Source: Frankiaceae bacterium
GTDB taxonomy: Bacteria > Actinomycetota > Actinomycetes > BP-191
Direction: 5' to 3'
DNA: 64,000 nucleotides
Assembly: GCA_035556555.1 (NCBI GenBank)
Contig: DATMES010000002.1
Span: forward strand, 124,001 to 188,000
The notes below the pieces were generated by a model. That model did no database searches, had not been told where the DNA came from, and worked only from the letters and a program-made list of their open reading frames with translations. Shown here piece after piece: positions 8,442 through 17,422 of this stretch; the first letter of the stretch is position 1, and each line of letters starts with the position of its first letter. Made by a program: the position numbers and the translations under genes.

Positions 8442-9335
8442 TCAGCGCCCTGCCCGCGCGCGCGGCTCGTACGCATCCCTGATCTTCGCGGCCGCCTCGG
8501 CGAGGTCCGCGCGCAGGTCGAGCGCGAGGTGGGGGTCGAGGTCGGCGGCCCGAGAGCGCCACGCGCTCCACTCCGCGTCGAACGCCGCCCGCTCCCGCCG
8601 CGACAGCCATGGCGCGCGTTCGACGAGGGACAGCGACTCCTGGAGGAGGACGTGGGCGGCGGCGTTGCGGCGTACGTCGGGGTCGTCGTCGCCCGCCAGC
8701 GTCGCCCAGTCGCCCAGCTCGGCGAGGCGGGTGCGGGCGCGGCGGCGCAGGTCGTCGTCGGCGGTGGGGTGGGCGTACACGACCTGGGCGACGGCGAGCT
8801 CGTCGCGGCCGTACAGCGACTCCCACGCCTCCACCCGCGCGACGGGATCGGCGACGAGGACGAGGTGACCCGCTCGCTCGCGGGCGGACAGCCCGCCGGC
8901 CGCGGCGGCCGACGTCACGAGGAGCACGCGCGCGGCGTCGCCCTCGACCGTGCCGGGCCAGGCGTCGGCGACCTGCTCGAGGGCGTTGACGACGTCGCGG
9001 CTCGCGGCCCAGCCGTCGGCCGTACGGAGGTCGCGCCGTGCCTTCTCGAGCAGCTCCGCGGCGACACCGCCGACCGAGCGCAGCGGGCCCTCGTGGACCG
9101 GGTCGGCAGCGCGGGGCGGCGGGGGAGGGGCGCCGGCCGCGAGGGCCGTACAGATGCGGTACGCCTCGCCGAGCTCGACCATCCGCCGGTGCGCCTCCGC
9201 GCGGACCTCGTCGGCGAGGTCGCGGACGCGGTCGGGGTGGACGAGCTGGGCGGAGACGCGGAACGCCGTACGGACCTCGGCGGGGTCGGCGCCGGGCGCG
9301 AGCCCCAGCACCCGCCAGGCCCACGCGGCGTCCAT
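8442..9335 (-). CDS. J-domain (DnaJ-like) protein
   Basis: The N-terminal ~70 residues form a J domain: WRVLGLAPGADPAEVRTAFR, HPD at 33-35, and MVELGEAYRIC. The remaining ~220 residues are Ala/Arg/Leu-rich helices with HEAT-like character (DDPDVRRNAAAHVLLQE) and no zinc-finger or DnaJ C-terminal domain. It is probably a specialised Hsp70 co-chaperone or a scaffold; the client is unknown. It lies in the mqn operon, 4 bases after the lipoprotein gene. Confidence 0.85.
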   Translation of the reverse strand: MDAAWAWRVLGLAPGADPAEVRTAFRVSAQLVHPDRVRDLADEVRAEAHRRMVELGEAYRICTALAAGAPPPPPRAADPVHEGPLRSVGGVAAELLEKARRDLRTADGWAASRDVVNALEQVADAWPGTVEGDAARVLLVTSAAAAGGLSARERAGHLVLVADPVARVEAWESLYGRDELAVAQVVYAHPTADDDLRRRARTRLAELGDWATLAGDDDPDVRRNAAAHVLLQESLSLVERAPWLSRRERAAFDAEWSAWRSRAADLDPHLALDLRADLAEAAAKIRDAYEPRARAGR

Positions 9336-9339
9336 CGCG

Positions 9340-9738
9340 CTACTTCACGACGATGTTGAACGTCCAGACGCCCTCGCCGTGCTTCTGGTCGCGGACGACC
9401 TGGAGCTGCTGCGAGGCGCCGGGGGGCGCGTCCGCGGGGATCGGCAGCGCGAAGTAGTGGTCGTGCCGGAACTCGCCCTGGTCGCCGATCCGCCAGCCCT
9501 GCTCGGCGACCGAGCGGGGGACGTCGATGCCGAGGATGCCGCCGGACTTCACCTTGAGGGTCGGCGCGTCCTTGGACTCGTTGCACTTGCCGCCCTCGCG
9601 GCAGTACTTCGTCGCGCGCGCCTTCACGACCACGCCGTCGGCGGTCATGGTGACCCACGGGCTCTGCTTCTCGCAGCCCGTGACCAGCCCGAGGGCGGCG
9701 ACGGCGACGAGCGGGAGGACGGCGTTGCGGCGCGGCAT
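9340..9738 (-). CDS. DUF2771-type lipoprotein
   Basis: The 132-residue product has a lipoprotein signal ending LVTGC, so C22 should be lipidated and the protein anchored to the outer face of the membrane. The mature part, with VVVKARATKYCREGGKCNESKD and FALPIPADAPPGASQQLQVV, resembles the actinobacterial DUF2771 family; function is unknown. Two mature cysteines may pair. TAGATT lies 7 bases before ATG 9738, so it likely has its own leaderless promoter overlapping the upstream stop. Confidence 0.82.
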   Translation of the reverse strand: MPRRNAVLPLVAVAALGLVTGCEKQSPWVTMTADGVVVKARATKYCREGGKCNESKDAPTLKVKSGGILGIDVPRSVAEQGWRIGDQGEFRHDHYFALPIPADAPPGASQQLQVVRDQKHGEGVWTFNIVVK

Positions 9739-9743
9739 GGCGC

Positions 9744-10955
9744 CTAATCTACCGACCTGCTCCGTACGGCGCGCACGCGGGTCCAGCCGCTCGCCACGAC
9801 GAGCGCCACGGCGGCCAGCCCGAGGCCGTACTCGCCGCTCAACGGCAGCGCCAGACCGACCGCGCCGCCCGCCACCCACGACAGCTGCAGGACCGTCTCC
9901 GACCGCGCGAACGCCTGCCCCCTCACCTCGTCGCCGAAGTCGCGCTGCAGCGTCGCGTCGAGCGCGATCTTGGCGAGCGAGCCCGCGACCGCCGCGGCGA
10001 GCGCGGCGAGCAGCGCGGTGACGAGCGAGTACCGCCACGACCCCGCCGCGCAGAAGGCCGCCGCGACCGTGACCGCGACGAGCAGGAGGCGTTCGGGGGC
10101 GGTACGCCGCAGGCCCGCGCCGAGCGCCGTACCCGCCGCGCTGCCCACCGCGACCGACGCCGCGAGCAGGCCGACGTCGACGTTCGAGCCGCGGCGTCTC
10201 AGCAAGAAGGCGAGGTAGGTCGTGAGGAAGCCCGCCAGTGCCCGCACGCTCACCGCCGCGAGCAGCGCCTCGCGCACCGACGGCGGGAACCGCGGCGCCG
10301 CCAACTCCTGACGGGTCGCGGGGTCGTTGTCGCTGTCGACCGCGCGGGGGAGCAGCAGCGCGACGACGGCTCCGGTCACGAAGACGAGGGCGGCGATGCG
10401 CAGCGTCCAGTCGTAGCCGGCGACGTTGCCGAGCCCGAGGCCGAGGATCGCCGCGACCGTCGAGGAGGCGATGGCGGTGGCGGTGATACGGGCGTTGGCG
10501 CCGACGAGGGTGCCGCCCTCGGGGATGAGCCGCGGGACGGTCGCCGACTTCGCGACGCCGTACGCCTTCGCGAGCACCAGCACCGAGAACGCCGCCGGGT
10601 AGATCCGCAGGCCGTTCGGCGCCTGCGCCATCACCCACGCGAGCACCGCCCGGCCGCCGAACGTCCCCGCGATCGCCCAGCGCCGCCCCGCGCGCGTCCG
10701 GTCCAGCAGCGGCCCCACCAGTGGCGACAGCAGCGCGAACGGCGCCATCGTCAGCAGCAGGTACAGCGCGACGCGGCCGCGCGCCTCGCCGACCGGCACC
10801 TTGAAGAACACCGTGTTCGCCAGCGCGACCGCCACCAGCGCATCGCCCGCGCCCGCCGCGAGTGCGACGCGTTGCAGCGGTCGTAGCGGAGACGCCTGCG
10901 CCCAGCGCGGCAGGTGCACCGCGTCCGCGAGCGGCGAACGCGGTGGTGGCGGCAT
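9744..10955 (-). CDS. MFS transporter
   Basis: The 403-residue protein has about 12 hydrophobic segments and the loop PLLDRTRAGRRW resembling the MFS loop-2/3 motif. Substrate cannot be inferred; homologs occupy the same place beside DUF3027 in other actinobacteria. Two starts are possible: ATG 10955 (chosen; AACAAT 7 bases upstream fits the leaderless pattern) and ATG 10964, three residues longer. It is divergent from the DUF3027 gene with only 35 bases between, so promoters overlap. Confidence 0.88.
   Translation of the reverse strand: MPPPPRSPLADAVHLPRWAQASPLRPLQRVALAAGAGDALVAVALANTVFFKVPVGEARGRVALYLLLTMAPFALLSPLVGPLLDRTRAGRRWAIAGTFGGRAVLAWVMAQAPNGLRIYPAAFSVLVLAKAYGVAKSATVPRLIPEGGTLVGANARITATAIASSTVAAILGLGLGNVAGYDWTLRIAALVFVTGAVVALLLPRAVDSDNDPATRQELAAPRFPPSVREALLAAVSVRALAGFLTTYLAFLLRRRGSNVDVGLLAASVAVGSAAGTALGAGLRRTAPERLLLVAVTVAAAFCAAGSWRYSLVTALLAALAAAVAGSLAKIALDATLQRDFGDEVRGQAFARSETVLQLSWVAGGAVGLALPLSGEYGLGLAAVALVVASGWTRVRAVRSRSVD
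9746..9751 (-). promoter_or_regulatory. -10 TAGATT, leaderless promoter inside operon
   Basis: Reverse-strand TAGATT is 7 bases before ATG 9738, and its first base is shared with the MFS stop codon (9744-9746). Confidence 0.55.
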
Positions 10956-10978
10956 GGCACGCATTGTTCCCCGTGCGC

Positions 10979-10984
10979 CAGAAT
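10979..10984 (+). promoter_or_regulatory. -10 CAGAAT, leaderless promoter
   Basis: CAGAAT lies 6 bases before GTG 10991 in the short divergent gap to the MFS gene. Confidence 0.55.
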
Positions 10985-10990
10985 GCGGGG

Positions 10991-11803
10991 GTGACGACCA
11001 CGGACGAGGTACGCCCGCACGCCGAAGCGACGCCCGACGCGGTCGCCGCCGCCGCCGTGGACGTCGCCCGCGCGGCCGCCGTCGAGGAGGCCGGCCCCAA
11101 GTCCGTCGGCGAGCACCGCGGCGCCGTCAGCGACGGCGACCGGATCGTCACACACCTGTTCGCCTGCCTCGACGAGGGGTACCGCGGCTGGCACTGGGGC
11201 GTCCAGGTCGTCCGCGCCGCCCGCGCCAAGGACGTCACCATCAACGGCGTCTACCGCCTCCCCGGCGATGAAGCGCTGCTGTCGCCGGCGTGGGTGCCGT
11301 GGGCGGAGCGCGTACGCCCCGGCGACCTCGGCGTCGGCGACCTCATGCCCGCGGCGCCGGACGACGAGCGGCTCGCGCTCGCCATCGAGGACGTCGACAG
11401 CGACGTACCGCTCATCGAGTGGGGCCTCGGGCGGCCGCGCGTGCTGTCGTTCATCGGGCGCGTGGAGGCCGCGGAGCGCTGGTACGACGGCGACGCCGGC
11501 CCGCAGGCGCCGCAGGCCCGTCACGCGCCCGCTCCCTGTGTGTCGTGCGGTTTCTTCGTGCCGCTGGCCGGGGGTCTTGGCTTCGGCTTCGGGGCGTGCG
11601 GCAACGAGTTCTCCCCTGACGACGGCCGCGTCGTCGCGGTCGACCACGGCTGCGGCGCGCACTCCGAGGGCAGCGAGGAGGTCGCCGCGATGGGTGCGGC
11701 GCCCGCGCTGGTGGACGAGTACTCGTTCGAGGTCGTGGACGACGACGTGCCGGTGGCCGAGCCCGAGGCCGAGTCCGACGACGAGGCCGAGCCGGAAGAG
11801 TGA
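10991..11803 (+). CDS. DUF3027 protein with Cys knuckle and acidic tail
   Basis: The 270-residue protein matches the actinobacterial DUF3027 layout. The body (RIVTHLFACLDEGYRGWHWGVQVV, then PWAERVRPGDLGVGDLMPA) is followed by a Cys-rich segment near 180-230 (CVSCGFFVP...ACGNEFSPDDGRVVAVDHGCGAHSE) that looks like a zinc ribbon, and a strongly acidic tail (about 40 residues rich in Glu/Asp). Function is unknown. It overlaps the ATPase gene by GTGA, strongly suggesting the two act together. Confidence 0.85.
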   Translation: MTTTDEVRPHAEATPDAVAAAAVDVARAAAVEEAGPKSVGEHRGAVSDGDRIVTHLFACLDEGYRGWHWGVQVVRAARAKDVTINGVYRLPGDEALLSPAWVPWAERVRPGDLGVGDLMPAAPDDERLALAIEDVDSDVPLIEWGLGRPRVLSFIGRVEAAERWYDGDAGPQAPQARHAPAPCVSCGFFVPLAGGLGFGFGACGNEFSPDDGRVVAVDHGCGAHSEGSEEVAAMGAAPALVDEYSFEVVDDDVPVAEPEAESDDEAEPEE

Positions 11804-14388
11804 CGGGCACCGACGGCATCCGGTCGCGGGTGCTGGCGGCCTGGGCCGCGTCGCCCGCGCGCTTCCGCGAGGACGCGAACGCCGAGGAGGACGCCGCCGC
11901 CGGCTCCCCGCTCGTGGAGCTGGCGCAGAACGCCGCCGACGCGGCTTCGCGCGCGGGCGTGCCTGGCTGGCTGCTCGTCGAGGTGCGCGACGGCGTGCTG
12001 TACGCCGCCAACACAGGCGCGCCCCTGGATGCCGCGGGCGTCGAGGCGCTCTGCCACCTGCGCGCGTCGGCCAAGGCAGCGGGCTCGGTCGGCCGGTACG
12101 GCGTCGGCTTCAAGGCAGTCCTCGCGCTGACCGACTCGCCCGCGATCTTCAGCCGTGACGGCGGCGTGCTGTGGTCGCGGTCGCGCACCGCTGACGAGGT
12201 CGCGGCGATCCCCGCGCTGGCCGAGGAGGTCGCGCGGCGGCAGGGCGCGGTGCCGGTCATGCGGCTGCCGTACGACGCCACGCCCGACCCCCACGCGGCC
12301 GCGCTGCTGGCCGAGTGGGACACCGTCGTCGTGCTGCCGCTGCGTACCCCCGTGGACCTGTCGGAGATCGACGAGACGCTGCTGCTCACGCTGCCGCTGG
12401 AGTCTCTGACGGTCGGGGACCGGGTGCTCACGCGCGACCCGTCGTGGGTCGTGCACACGGTCTCCGGCTCGCTTCCTCCGGAGCTCCTGGCGGACAGGCC
12501 GGTCGAGGAGCGCGAACGTTCCGGCTGGACCGTCACCGTCGCCCTCCCGGCGCCCGCGGACCGGCGGCTGCGCGCGCCGCAGCCGACCGACGAGCGCGTG
12601 GACGTACCCGTCTTCCTGTCGGTGTCGGTGCCGCTGGAGCCGTCGCGGCGGCACGTCGTCCAAGGGCCGCTGTCGGAGTGGCTCGCGGCGCGCGCGGCGG
12701 AGGCGTACGTCGCCCTCCTCGAGTCGCTCCCGCACACGCCGGACGTGCTCGACTTGGTGCCGGCGACACTCCCTGCAGGCGCGTTCGACCTGGCGCTGCG
12801 TGAGGCGCTGGCGCCACTCCTCGCCGAAGCCCGGGTCTTCCCCGAGGGGCGGCGCGCGGTGGCCGACCTCGGCCCCGCGTCGGAGGCCGTGACCGAGGTG
12901 CTCGACCTGCCGCTGCTGGACCCGGCGTGGCTGCGGCGCCGCGCCGCCCTCGCCGCGCTCGGCGTGCGCGTGCTCGACACGGCCGACGTCGTCGAGCTGC
13001 TGCACGGCCTCTCTCCTGCGTCGTGGGCGGCGGTCTACGAGGCGTTCGCCGGAGTGCCCGACCCGGACGCGCTGCGCGCGCTGCCGGTGCCGCTCGCCGA
13101 CGGCCGCGTCGTCACCGGGCCGCGCGGGCTGCTGCTCTCGCACGACGCGGACCTCGTCGCGGCGAGCGACGCGGCCGGGCTGCCCTTGCGGTGGGTCCAC
13201 CCGTCCGCGTGCACAGGCCGTGCGGCAGAGGTGCTGCGCGGGGCGGGTGCCGTGGACGCCGAGCCCGGCGCGGTGCTCGACGCGCTGCGCGCGGAGATCG
13301 AGGCGTCGCTCGACGACGACCCGCTCGTACCTCCGGACGCGCTCGCCGACGTCGTGCTGCGGCTGCTGCGTACGTCGCCGTCCGCCGCCGCCGGCCGCGA
13401 GTGGCTCGGCTCGCTCGCGCTGCCGGACGAGGACGGCGAGCTGCGCGCCGCCGACGAGCTGCTGCTGCCCGGCGCGCCGGTGACGCGGTGGGTACGCGAC
13501 GACAGCCCGTTCGGCGTGGCGGCTCCTGCCCTCCTCGACACGTACGGCAGCGACGCGCTCGTCGCGTGCGGGGTCGTGGCGGAGCTGTCGGGTCGCGATC
13601 TGGAGGAGGTACGGCCCGACGCGTGGGCCGAGGCGCTGGGCTCCCTGCGCGACCTCGACGACCTCGACTGGCTGCGCGCGCACGTCGTCCTGCCCGCAGT
13701 CGGCGGCGGCCTGCACCGCGTCTCCGACCTGCTCGCCGAGGACGCCGACCCGCTGCTGTCCGGGCTCTATGCTCGCGTCGCCCCGCTGCCCGAGGGGAGC
13801 GCCGCCGTCGTCGCGCGGCTCGGCCTCGTCACGACCGTCGAGGCCATGGACGACAACGCGCTCGAGGGACTCGCCGACCGCCTCGCCTCGCGCGAGGCGT
13901 CCATGGCGCAGGTGCGGGGGCTGTACGCCGCGCTGGCCCGCGCCGACGTACCCCTCGACCCGACGCACGTCCGCGCCGTCCGCGACGGCGAGCTCGTCGC
14001 GGTGCCGGTGGGGGAGGCGTACGCCGTCGACCGCCCCGACCTGCTGCCCCTCCTCGCCGGCCTTCCGTGGCTGCCGGTGGACGTGTCGCTGGGCCGCGCG
14101 CTGGCCGACGTGCTCGGCGTACGCCTCGCCTCGTCGCTGCCCGCGCGGGTCACCTCGTCGCCGCGCGCGACCGAGCGGCACGACGGCATCGGCTACGAGA
14201 TCCACGACCCGCTGCTCGTCGACGACGTGCCCGTCGCGTGGTGGTCGTCGCCCCCCGCGACCGACGGCACGCCCGCGGGCCTCGCGCGGCTGGTCGCGTG
14301 GCTCACCGGCGCGTGGCACACCCGCCACGCGATCGAGGCGTCACTGCGCGGCACCCGCGACGACGAGTCCCTCCTCGACCCGCTGTAG
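11800..14388 (+). CDS. Sacsin/Hsp90-type (GHKL) ATPase, 862 aa
   Basis: The first ~150 residues form a Bergerat-fold ATPase: N box VELAQNAADAA, a G1-like YAANTGAPLD and G2 GRYGVGFKAVLAL, as in the N-terminal domain of human sacsin and Hsp90. The remaining ~700 residues are Leu/Asp-rich with no recognised domain, and lack the Hsp90 middle and C-terminal domains. It is expected to bind and hydrolyse ATP while remodelling an unknown client. The start overlaps the DUF3027 stop. Bacterial Hsp90 annotation should not be assumed. Confidence 0.8.
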   Translation: MTGTDGIRSRVLAAWAASPARFREDANAEEDAAAGSPLVELAQNAADAASRAGVPGWLLVEVRDGVLYAANTGAPLDAAGVEALCHLRASAKAAGSVGRYGVGFKAVLALTDSPAIFSRDGGVLWSRSRTADEVAAIPALAEEVARRQGAVPVMRLPYDATPDPHAAALLAEWDTVVVLPLRTPVDLSEIDETLLLTLPLESLTVGDRVLTRDPSWVVHTVSGSLPPELLADRPVEERERSGWTVTVALPAPADRRLRAPQPTDERVDVPVFLSVSVPLEPSRRHVVQGPLSEWLAARAAEAYVALLESLPHTPDVLDLVPATLPAGAFDLALREALAPLLAEARVFPEGRRAVADLGPASEAVTEVLDLPLLDPAWLRRRAALAALGVRVLDTADVVELLHGLSPASWAAVYEAFAGVPDPDALRALPVPLADGRVVTGPRGLLLSHDADLVAASDAAGLPLRWVHPSACTGRAAEVLRGAGAVDAEPGAVLDALRAEIEASLDDDPLVPPDALADVVLRLLRTSPSAAAGREWLGSLALPDEDGELRAADELLLPGAPVTRWVRDDSPFGVAAPALLDTYGSDALVACGVVAELSGRDLEEVRPDAWAEALGSLRDLDDLDWLRAHVVLPAVGGGLHRVSDLLAEDADPLLSGLYARVAPLPEGSAAVVARLGLVTTVEAMDDNALEGLADRLASREASMAQVRGLYAALARADVPLDPTHVRAVRDGELVAVPVGEAYAVDRPDLLPLLAGLPWLPVDVSLGRALADVLGVRLASSLPARVTSSPRATERHDGIGYEIHDPLLVDDVPVAWWSSPPATDGTPAGLARLVAWLTGAWHTRHAIEASLRGTRDDESLLDPL

Positions 14389-14396
14389 CCCGCCCC

Positions 14397-14456
14397 GTGC
14401 GGCGTTTCATCGAGGGAACGTCGACCGTGCCACGTTCCGTCAACGACACGCCGCAC
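14397..14456. repeat. Nested inverted repeat after the ATPase gene
   Basis: Outer arms GTGCGGCGT (14397-14405) and ACGCCGCAC (14448-14456) enclose inner arms GGAACGT (14415-14421) and ACGTTCC (14432-14438). It begins 8 bases after the ATPase stop and probably helps terminate that transcript. Confidence 0.5.
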
Positions 14457-14490
14457 CGTACGGCTCGGGGACCGGAGACCCGGGACACGA

Positions 14491-14527
14491 AACGGCCCGG
14501 TCGGGTGACGGGGCCGACCGGGCCGTT
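14491..14527. terminator. Bidirectional hairpin terminator
   Basis: Perfect 14-bp stem (14491-14504 with 14514-14527, AACGGCCCGGTCGG) and 9-base loop between convergent genes. AA at one end and TT at the other give a modest T-run in each direction. Confidence 0.8.
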
Positions 14528-14556
14528 GCTCTGGGGCTGGGGGCGCTACGGCCCCA

Positions 14557-17061
14557 TCAATAGCTGCCGTTGCGTACCTGGACGTTCCCTCCACCCAGCG
14601 TCCCCGACGCGCTGTACGCGTACGTCGGGTCGCCGGGACGCGACAGCGCGATCTTGAACGTGTCGGTACGCCCCGGCTCGCCGTTGTCGGTGACGGTCAC
14701 CTCGTAGCGGTAGCCGGTGGCGCCGTTGACCTTGGCGGGACCCGAGAAGACCGCCGTGGTCCCGTCGACGCGGAACCGTTCCACCACCGAGGCCGTCACC
14801 GACAGCGAGCCGTCGGAGTACGACACGGAGCCGCCGGGCAGCGCGGCGCCGGCGTTGTACTCGGCGTCGACGCCGAAGTGCTTCTTCGCCGAGCCCGACC
14901 CGAGGAAGCCGCCGCCGCTCGCCTTGCCCGGGGTGCTGGCCGAGGACGATCCGCACGTCAGGCACGGCACCGTCACGCCGACCCACGTCACCGACGCCGT
15001 AGCGGAGAGCCCGCCCACCGACGCTGTCACGGTCTGCTCGCCGGGCGCGTCGGACAGCGCGCTCGCCCCCGCGACGCCGTCGGCCGCGGTGACGTACTCC
15101 GCGTTGGTCACGGACCCCGCGCCCGACGACGACCACGTCACGGCGGCGTTCGGCACCGGGTTGCCCGACGCGTCGAGCACGGTCGCCGTCAGCGCGTCCG
15201 GCTGCCCCTGCACCGAGGCGGGCGTCGCGGCGGTCAGCGTCACCGAGGCCGGGATGGCGGGGGGAGCCACCCCGGCGGTCCCGTCGGAATACGCGACCGA
15301 CCACAGGCCGCGTACGTCCTCAGTGCTGTTGACGAAGCCGCCGACGACGACCCGCCACGTCCCCGGAGCGGGGGAGGTGAACGTCAGGCGCTCGTTCGGC
15401 GCGGACGAGCAGAACGACGAGTACCCGTTGGGCTGCGGCCCGCCGCACATGAGCATGGTCGAGCCGCGCACGGCGCCGGACGGATCGTAGACCGTGATGT
15501 CGACGTCGTTGGCGTAGACGACCTTCCAGTCGACCATGACGTCGAGCGAGAGCGCGCCGGGCACCACGTCCATAGACGACTCGAAGACCGAGGTCTGCAC
15601 GAACGCCGCCGGGCCGACCGTCCCCTTGAACGCCTTGACGTCGTACGTCTCCCCGTCGTCGTAGGAGGGGAAGTCGCCGGCCGCCGCGGCCGCGGTCGCC
15701 GCCTCCGCGTCCACGAGGCCGGCGCCCATCGTGTACTGCTGGTAGTTCGGCAGCCCCGACGCCCCGCCGGACTGCGCGGTGTTCTGGACGATGTCCTTGA
15801 CCTGCTGGGGCGTGAGGTAGACGCCGCGCGAGGCGTACGACGCCTGCTGCATGAGCGCGATGACGCCGGCGACGTGCGGCGACGCCATCGACGTGCCGTT
15901 GACGTTGCCGTAGTACGGCAGGTCCTCGGTGGCGATCGGGTCGGGGTTGGCCGACGACGCATCCCCTGCGTGCGTGGTCGTCCCCGTCAGTGCGCGCGGG
16001 CCGACGATGTTCTCGCCGGGCGCGCCGACGGTCGGGTGCCACAGCGGGCTGCCCGGCACACCACGGGAGGAGAAGAACCCGAGGTGCCCCGTGTGCTTGT
16101 TCGTGCCCGCGACGGAGATCGCGTGCGGGTTGACGGAGAACGCGTTGAGCGCGTCGGTGCGCGGCCCGTCGTTGCCCGCCCCGAACACCACGGAGATGCC
16201 GGCGTCCCACGCCGCGTCGATGGCCTTGTTGACCGGGTGGTCTGGGTCGTACGGCGTGCCGTAGCCGGGTCCCCACGAGTTGTTGAGGACCTTGATGTTG
16301 TAACGGTCGCGGTTGGCCAGCGAGTACTCGAACGCCGCCAGGACGTTGACGACCTCGACGGCCTCGCCGGTGCCCATGCCGACGAGGCTCGCGCCGGGCG
16401 CGACGCCCTGGTACAGCCCCGGCTGGGTGGACGCGGTGCCGTAGCCCACGGCGATGCCCGCGACGTGCGAGCCGTGGCCGCTGGTGTTGTCGGTGGAGAC
16501 GACGTCCTCGACGGCGACGTACGGGTCGAGCTTGTCGGTGTTGCCGACGAACTTCACGTTCTGCACGGTCTTCACGGGAGTCCCGCGACAGAACTCAGGC
16601 CGCGCGCAGAGGTCGGGGTGCGTGCCGTCCACGCCGGCGTCGATGACGCCCACGCCGATGCCCGCGCCCGTCCAGCCGGTGCCCGTGTAGCCGAGACCTC
16701 CTGTGTACGGACCCCACGCCTTGTCCGCGCGGATGCTGACGTTCGCCTTCTGGTCGAGCAGCTCGTACCGCTCGTTGCCCCAGACGCCCCGCACGCCGGG
16801 GAGGTTGCGCAGCAACGGCACCAGCGCGGTCGGCGCCGTGACCACCGCCGCGGGCAGGTGACGGAACGCGTGCACGCCCGTCGCCACGCCGCGCAGCACG
16901 TCCACGTCGGTCGCCGTCGGCGGCGCCGCGAACGTCACGACGTACGTCCCCACGCCGACCGCCCCCGCGGCCGGCAGGGAGAGCGAGGAGAGACCGAGCG
17001 TCGTGACCGCGGCGAGCCCGACCGCGCGGAGTGACCGCGCGAAGCCGCGACGTGAGGACAT
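14557..17061 (-). CDS. Secreted subtilase with Ig-like and post-COAP-like domains
   Basis: This 834-residue S8 peptidase has a signal peptide (to about AAGA, residue 34), an I9-like propeptide region, and a catalytic domain with Asp141 (VIDAGVDGTHPD), His196 (GHGSHVAG), oxyanion Asn297 (GAGNDG) and Ser391 (GTSMASPHVAG). C-terminal parts are a proprotein-type beta domain, an Ig-like Big domain (VTLTAATPASVQGQPDALT), and a final module (KASGGGFLGSG...VTDNGEPGRTDTF...GTLGGGNVQV) resembling the post-COAP family. ATG 17061 is preferred because CACTGT lies 7 bases upstream. Confidence 0.92.
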   Translation of the reverse strand: MSSRRGFARSLRAVGLAAVTTLGLSSLSLPAAGAVGVGTYVVTFAAPPTATDVDVLRGVATGVHAFRHLPAAVVTAPTALVPLLRNLPGVRGVWGNERYELLDQKANVSIRADKAWGPYTGGLGYTGTGWTGAGIGVGVIDAGVDGTHPDLCARPEFCRGTPVKTVQNVKFVGNTDKLDPYVAVEDVVSTDNTSGHGSHVAGIAVGYGTASTQPGLYQGVAPGASLVGMGTGEAVEVVNVLAAFEYSLANRDRYNIKVLNNSWGPGYGTPYDPDHPVNKAIDAAWDAGISVVFGAGNDGPRTDALNAFSVNPHAISVAGTNKHTGHLGFFSSRGVPGSPLWHPTVGAPGENIVGPRALTGTTTHAGDASSANPDPIATEDLPYYGNVNGTSMASPHVAGVIALMQQASYASRGVYLTPQQVKDIVQNTAQSGGASGLPNYQQYTMGAGLVDAEAATAAAAAGDFPSYDDGETYDVKAFKGTVGPAAFVQTSVFESSMDVVPGALSLDVMVDWKVVYANDVDITVYDPSGAVRGSTMLMCGGPQPNGYSSFCSSAPNERLTFTSPAPGTWRVVVGGFVNSTEDVRGLWSVAYSDGTAGVAPPAIPASVTLTAATPASVQGQPDALTATVLDASGNPVPNAAVTWSSSGAGSVTNAEYVTAADGVAGASALSDAPGEQTVTASVGGLSATASVTWVGVTVPCLTCGSSSASTPGKASGGGFLGSGSAKKHFGVDAEYNAGAALPGGSVSYSDGSLSVTASVVERFRVDGTTAVFSGPAKVNGATGYRYEVTVTDNGEPGRTDTFKIALSRPGDPTYAYSASGTLGGGNVQVRNGSY

Positions 17062-17068
17062 GATCACG

Positions 17069-17074
17069 ACAGTG
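17069..17074 (-). promoter_or_regulatory. -10 CACTGT, leaderless promoter
   Basis: Reverse-strand CACTGT is 7 bases before ATG 17061 and decides between it and the in-frame GTG 17067. Confidence 0.5.
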
Positions 17075-17123
17075 GCCGCGCAGGGGCCGAACGGCCATAG
17101 CCCGGCGGGACCCTTTCGGGGAC

Positions 17124-17387
17124 CTAGGACCCGCCCGCGTCAGGCCCGTTCGGACTAGCCCGCTCGTCGCGCGCGATGGCCGCCGCGCGGCGCCTCATGT
17201 ACGCCACCCCGACGAACCCGAGGCCGAGCCCGGCGGCGCAGGTCCACACCGCGTCCCACTCCTGGAGCACCGCGAACACGACGAGCGCGACGGCCCAGAG
17301 GGACGTACCGACCCAGACCGTACGAACGTCGTCCGTCGCCAGCGGAGGCGGGTCCGGCTTGCGCTCCACGCGGGCCTCCCAGTTCAC
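17124..17387 (-). CDS. DUF2530 small membrane protein
   Basis: The 87-residue product has PPPLATDDVRTVWVGTSLWAV followed by two membrane helices (AVALVVFAVLQEW and AAGLGLGFVGVAYMRRR), the arrangement of the actinobacterial DUF2530 family. The charged C-terminus (RRRAAAIARDERA) is probably cytosolic. Function is unknown. It is divergent from the histidine kinase gene, 35 bases away. Confidence 0.8.
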   Translation of the reverse strand: MNWEARVERKPDPPPLATDDVRTVWVGTSLWAVALVVFAVLQEWDAVWTCAAGLGLGFVGVAYMRRRAAAIARDERASPNGPDAGGS

Positions 17388-17410
17388 CGGACGCGACGTG
17401 TCGATGCTGC

Positions 17411-17416
17411 CACAGT
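17411..17416 (+). promoter_or_regulatory. -10 CACAGT, leaderless promoter
   Basis: CACAGT lies 6 bases before GTG 17423; the identical hexamer and spacing recur before the permease gene at 18697. Confidence 0.5.
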
Positions 17417-17422
17417 GATCGC

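Noticed and set aside
11521-14328. A 935-codon reverse-strand frame opposite the ATPase gene
   Set aside because: The forward protein has clear GHKL motifs; the reverse frame is a compositional shadow.
11800-14388. Annotation of the GHKL ATPase as Hsp90 (htpG)
   Set aside because: Only the nucleotide-binding fold is shared; middle and C-terminal Hsp90 domains are not recognisable.
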